This document shows, one piece after another, positions 61,859 through 64,000 of a stretch of DNA of 64,000 nt (its first letter is position 1; the number at the start of each line of letters is the position of its first letter). The position numbers were made by a program, and so were the translations under genes. This DNA is from Gracilimonas sp. (GTDB taxonomy: Bacteria; Bacteroidota; Rhodothermia; Balneolales; Balneolaceae): positions 105,194-169,193 of the forward strand of contig JAKURD010000004.1 of NCBI GenBank assembly GCA_022450045.1. Reading direction: 5' to 3'. Below the pieces are notes generated by a model, which saw nothing but the letters and a program-made list of their open reading frames with translations, made no database searches and had not been told where the DNA came from.

Positions 61859-62307
61859 ATTCTATCAATTATTTTTTTCCATTTTATACTAAACCTGTCA
61901 GCCAAATAAATACTGGCTGCAGGAAGTAATGTTATTTGTACAATTGGAGAAAGTCCAACTTCGTAGCTGAATACCGTTAATACAGGCATCGCATTGGAAT
62001 ATTCCCACAGATATAGTGCAATCGCTATCCATTCCAATAAAATGCTTACAACAAAACTGAGAACAATCAGAAACAAATAACTTATAGCATTTGGCTGTGA
62101 GTAATTTATAGAAGGCACAAGAGTTGCTGAAACCTTCCAGAGGGCCAAAACAATGAGGATATCCCCAAAAATGGCACCCCACATCCAGATGGTAGCTTTT
62201 AAAAACGGCCAATCCCACATATCGTATAGAAACAGGCATTGCCCAAATTCCCATCCGGTATGTAGGATAAAAGCCCAAAGGATAATTTGTTTAGTTAGAT
62301 TATTCAA
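61855..62307 (-). CDS. Four-helix membrane protein linked to the multicopper oxidase
   Basis: 150 residues, four membrane segments, starting MNNLTKQIILWAFILHTGWE. The HTGWEFGQ near the N-terminus and the overall pattern match the broken protein at 54578-55010 (HTPWELAQ). Unknown family. Overlaps the oxidase gene by 4 bp. Confidence 0.7.
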   Translation of the reverse strand: MNNLTKQIILWAFILHTGWEFGQCLFLYDMWDWPFLKATIWMWGAIFGDILIVLALWKVSATLVPSINYSQPNAISYLFLIVLSFVVSILLEWIAIALYLWEYSNAMPVLTVFSYEVGLSPIVQITLLPAASIYLADRFSIKWKKIIDRI

Positions 62308-62332
62308 TTGCTGTATCCATCATAAGTCAGGC

Positions 62333-62608
62333 TTATTCCTCAACAAGGCCAAAATTATAAATAGCTGCAATTAGTGCACCGGATATCCATCCAAGGATAA
62401 ATGTGAGCACAATTCCCAGGGCAACTTCCCAAAAAGGGATGTCCATTCGAGTTAGGCCGGCGGTGTCCAGCCCGTGCAACAAACTGTTAAAAAACAGGGT
62501 AGTAGATTGTGCGCCAAGAATGGACGTCAGTATGATACAGCCGATGTAAAATAGTGTGCCCGTGAGAGCAAAAGCTACTCCTAACCGGTTTATATGTAAA
62601 CGTTTCAT
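62333..62608 (-). CDS. Small membrane protein of unknown function
   Basis: 91 residues with two membrane segments (about 10-32 and 62-84, EVALGIVLTFILGWISGALI). Starts MKRLHINRLGVAFALTGTLF. Similar small proteins are common in copper clusters, but no name fits. Lies 25 bp upstream of the four-helix membrane protein gene on the same strand. Confidence 0.65.
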   Translation of the reverse strand: MKRLHINRLGVAFALTGTLFYIGCIILTSILGAQSTTLFFNSLLHGLDTAGLTRMDIPFWEVALGIVLTFILGWISGALIAAIYNFGLVEE

Positions 62609-62668
62609 GGTTTCATATTTAAGATTTATGATGATAGACTAAAATGCAGCTCAGGAATATTCACTCTA

Positions 62669-62884
62669 TTACGAAAGCAGTTCCTTTTTCCGTTCTTCAA
62701 ACTCTTCCTTATTGATTTCCCCGTTAGCATATCGCCGTTTGAGGATGTCCATAGGAGTTTCTGTTTTGGTGTTTTGTTTATCCGTATTCATCAGTGCCCG
62801 GACAACAAGTACAATCAGTGCGAGTATTAAAAACCACCAGAAGAACATCATCCAGCCACCTCCAAAAAATTGAAAATCGTGCAT
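62669..62884 (-). CDS. SHOCT-domain membrane protein
   Basis: 71 residues from the ATG at 62884 (MHDFQFFGGGWMMFFWWFLI); the longer frame starting at 62935 adds an unlike stretch and is rejected. One membrane segment, then a C-terminal SHOCT motif (DILKRRYANGEINKEEFEER). SHOCT proteins of this short form are frequent beside copper resistance genes; the domain may mediate oligomerisation. Located between the Met-rich protein and the membrane protein gene. Confidence 0.82.
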   Translation of the reverse strand: MHDFQFFGGGWMMFFWWFLILALIVLVVRALMNTDKQNTKTETPMDILKRRYANGEINKEEFEERKKELLS

Positions 62885-62948
62885 AGTGTATGTAATTAAA
62901 GAATTTAAATTAGGGGATGACATGAGAGTGCACATCCCTATATCATTT

Positions 62949-63413
62949 TTAGTTATGATGCTTCATTTCATTGTTTTTAGTGGAATCCGATCCCATTTTC
63001 TTGCCGGAATCCATCATACCTTCCTGCATCATTTGCATGTTCATCATGGAAGAATCGCCCATCATGTCCATCATCTTTGAATGATCCATATTACCATCCA
63101 TCATAGACTGCATCATCTCCATATGCTTTTTCATGCGTTCTTTCATTTGGGGGTTCTTCATCATGGAGTTCATATTTTCCATCTTGGCAGCATGGTCCAT
63201 TTCTTTTGAATTCATCATTCTCTGCATCATCCTGGCACGCATTTCTGGATTCTTCATCATGTGGTCCATCATCATGGTTTGCATGGATGAGTCCTGCATC
63301 ATGGTCATCATCTGTTGTTTCTTTTGTTCTATATTTTGTTGTCGAGCTGCTGCTGTTATGGATAATCCAAAACTTATTAAAAGCACCAACAGGGTAGTTT
63401 TCATCTTTTTCAT
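62949..63413 (-). CDS. Methionine-rich exported protein
   Basis: 154 residues; a signal peptide (LLVLLISFGLSITAAA) precedes a mature part in which over a quarter of residues are Met, often as MM or MxM (KQQMMTMMQDSSMQTMMMDH). His pairs occur too. Such low-complexity Met/His sequence in a copper cluster is best read as a periplasmic Cu(I)/Ag(I) binder (inference). No fold or family is evident. Sits at the head of the copper genes and behind a very AT-rich ~200-bp upstream region. Confidence 0.75.
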   Translation of the reverse strand: MKKMKTTLLVLLISFGLSITAAARQQNIEQKKQQMMTMMQDSSMQTMMMDHMMKNPEMRARMMQRMMNSKEMDHAAKMENMNSMMKNPQMKERMKKHMEMMQSMMDGNMDHSKMMDMMGDSSMMNMQMMQEGMMDSGKKMGSDSTKNNEMKHHN

Positions 63414-63630
63414 AACTCTATATTGATTTGATTATTATTAACTATATTTAGTATATAATATATTTAATGATATATCTTATATAATATTGATTCATGTTTG
63501 TTAAATACCAAAAATTTATGTTATTCGATGACTTCAGCCCCTTGTTTACCATCCCTGATCCTGATCATGGGTACTTACCCAACTAGTGTGTCTGTAGGTC
63601 TTCTTGTGCAAGATGACAACTTAAGGAATG
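63414..63630. other. AT-rich promoter region and IS end
   Basis: 63420-63500 is almost entirely A/T (TATATAATATATTTAATGAT), likely the promoter of the copper operon reading left. From about 63560 the sequence changes; GGGTACTTACCCAACTAGTG may be part of the IS terminal repeat, but the other end is outside the window. Confidence 0.4.
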
Positions 63631-64000
63631 TTAGTAATTTTTTTCATGGTATGATCGGGTAAACAGTTTTTTCTCATATTTCAGTTTTGGAACCTTTCTG
63701 GTATAGGCGCTTTTATTCATTGCTACATGTCCCATTAACGTTATTACTGACTGCGCATCCGGCATGCTGTTTCGGGCTTTTAACACCCTTCGAAAGTCTT
63801 TGTTAAGTCGCTCGATCCAGTTCGTGGTATAGATCATCGAGCGTATGCGGTAATCATACTTCAAATAGCTAAAGCATGGACGGTACATTGGGGCATTCTT
63901 AAACTCAAAAAACGGTTTATACGTAGCGCCCCACTTTTCGCACATTACCTGCCAACGTGCCCAGCCCTTTTCGGGGCTATCTTTTTGCCCGTCAGTAGCA
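63631..64000 (-). mobile_element. IS256-family transposase, C-terminal part (runs off right edge)
   Basis: The open frame continues past the apparent ATG at 63945 to the window edge (ATDGQKDSPEKGWARWQVMC). The protein shows the IS256 C-terminal region: MIYTTNWIERLNKDFRRVLK (family TTNxxERxN), then AQSVITLMGHVAMN. Only ~122 residues are visible. The element borders the copper genes, a plausible source of island mobility. Confidence 0.85.

Noticed and set aside
1-64000. tRNA, rRNA, tmRNA or RNase P genes
   Set aside because: Gaps were scanned by eye for cloverleaf ends and conserved cores; none was convincing.

Overview
The window looks like a chromosomal segment of a member of the Bacteroidota/Balneolota group, most likely Balneolaceae (inferred). 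The clues are moderate G+C, few recognisable Shine-Dalgarno sites, many short signal-peptide lipoproteins ending in a Cys, a 6-bladed beta-propeller lipoprotein, GxxExxY and DUF6787 family proteins, and an S9/M20-rich peptidase set. I ran no database search; family names come from motifs and recognisable sequence.

Layout. 1-5.4 kb: the 5' part of a glycogen branching enzyme (runs off the left edge), a LolC/E-type permease, a membrane-fused Mur ligase and a sugar-nucleotide transferase. 5.4-6.7 kb: a 363-bp element with terminal inverted repeats, then a gene graveyard (PH-domain, adaptor and RND efflux remnants). 6.7-17 kb: a Na/Pi symporter, ruvA, ruvC, fabI, dinB, a metalloprotease lipoprotein, a SulP transporter and prfC. 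17.4-29.6 kb: secreted catabolic enzymes (GH13 amylase, two M20 hydrolases, an S9 oligopeptidase, a serine hydrolase), lipoproteins and a GxxExxY gene boxed in by 99-bp repeats. 29.6-37.4 kb: a candidate structured RNA, carA-carB, a second repeat-flanked GxxExxY gene, recQ and a cupin. 37.4-45.6 kb: a cyclic-nucleotide-type sensor kinase with its receiver and a DASS transporter, a DUF58 protein, an SDR, a PhoB/PhoR-like pair and an aquaporin. 45.8-48.2 kb: a broken DUF6787 gene and small housekeeping genes.

48.3-64 kb is a heavy-metal island, nearly all on the minus strand, ending in an IS256-type transposase cut by the right edge. It carries a mercury-type MerR (frameshifted), a MerT-like protein, four separate or fused HMA-domain carriers, a P1B ATPase with a YPC membrane motif and HMA domains at both ends, a second CPH-type (CopB-like) ATPase with a His-rich N-terminus, a permease, a multicopper oxidase and a Met-rich periplasmic protein. 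No mercuric reductase is present in the window. Two nearly identical MerR-type promoters (TTGACT, 20-bp spacer, TATATT) head the two halves of the mer/cop-like cluster, suggesting one regulon.

Two things stand out. First, both GxxExxY genes (PD-(D/E)XK-like) are flanked on both sides by copies of one repeat family in the same orientation relative to the gene, which looks like a gene-plus-repeat mobile unit. Second, from 45.9 to 60.3 kb there are about nine single-base lesions, mostly in or next to short base runs, while the preceding 39 kb is almost clean: either the metal island is decaying or the assembly is locally poor.
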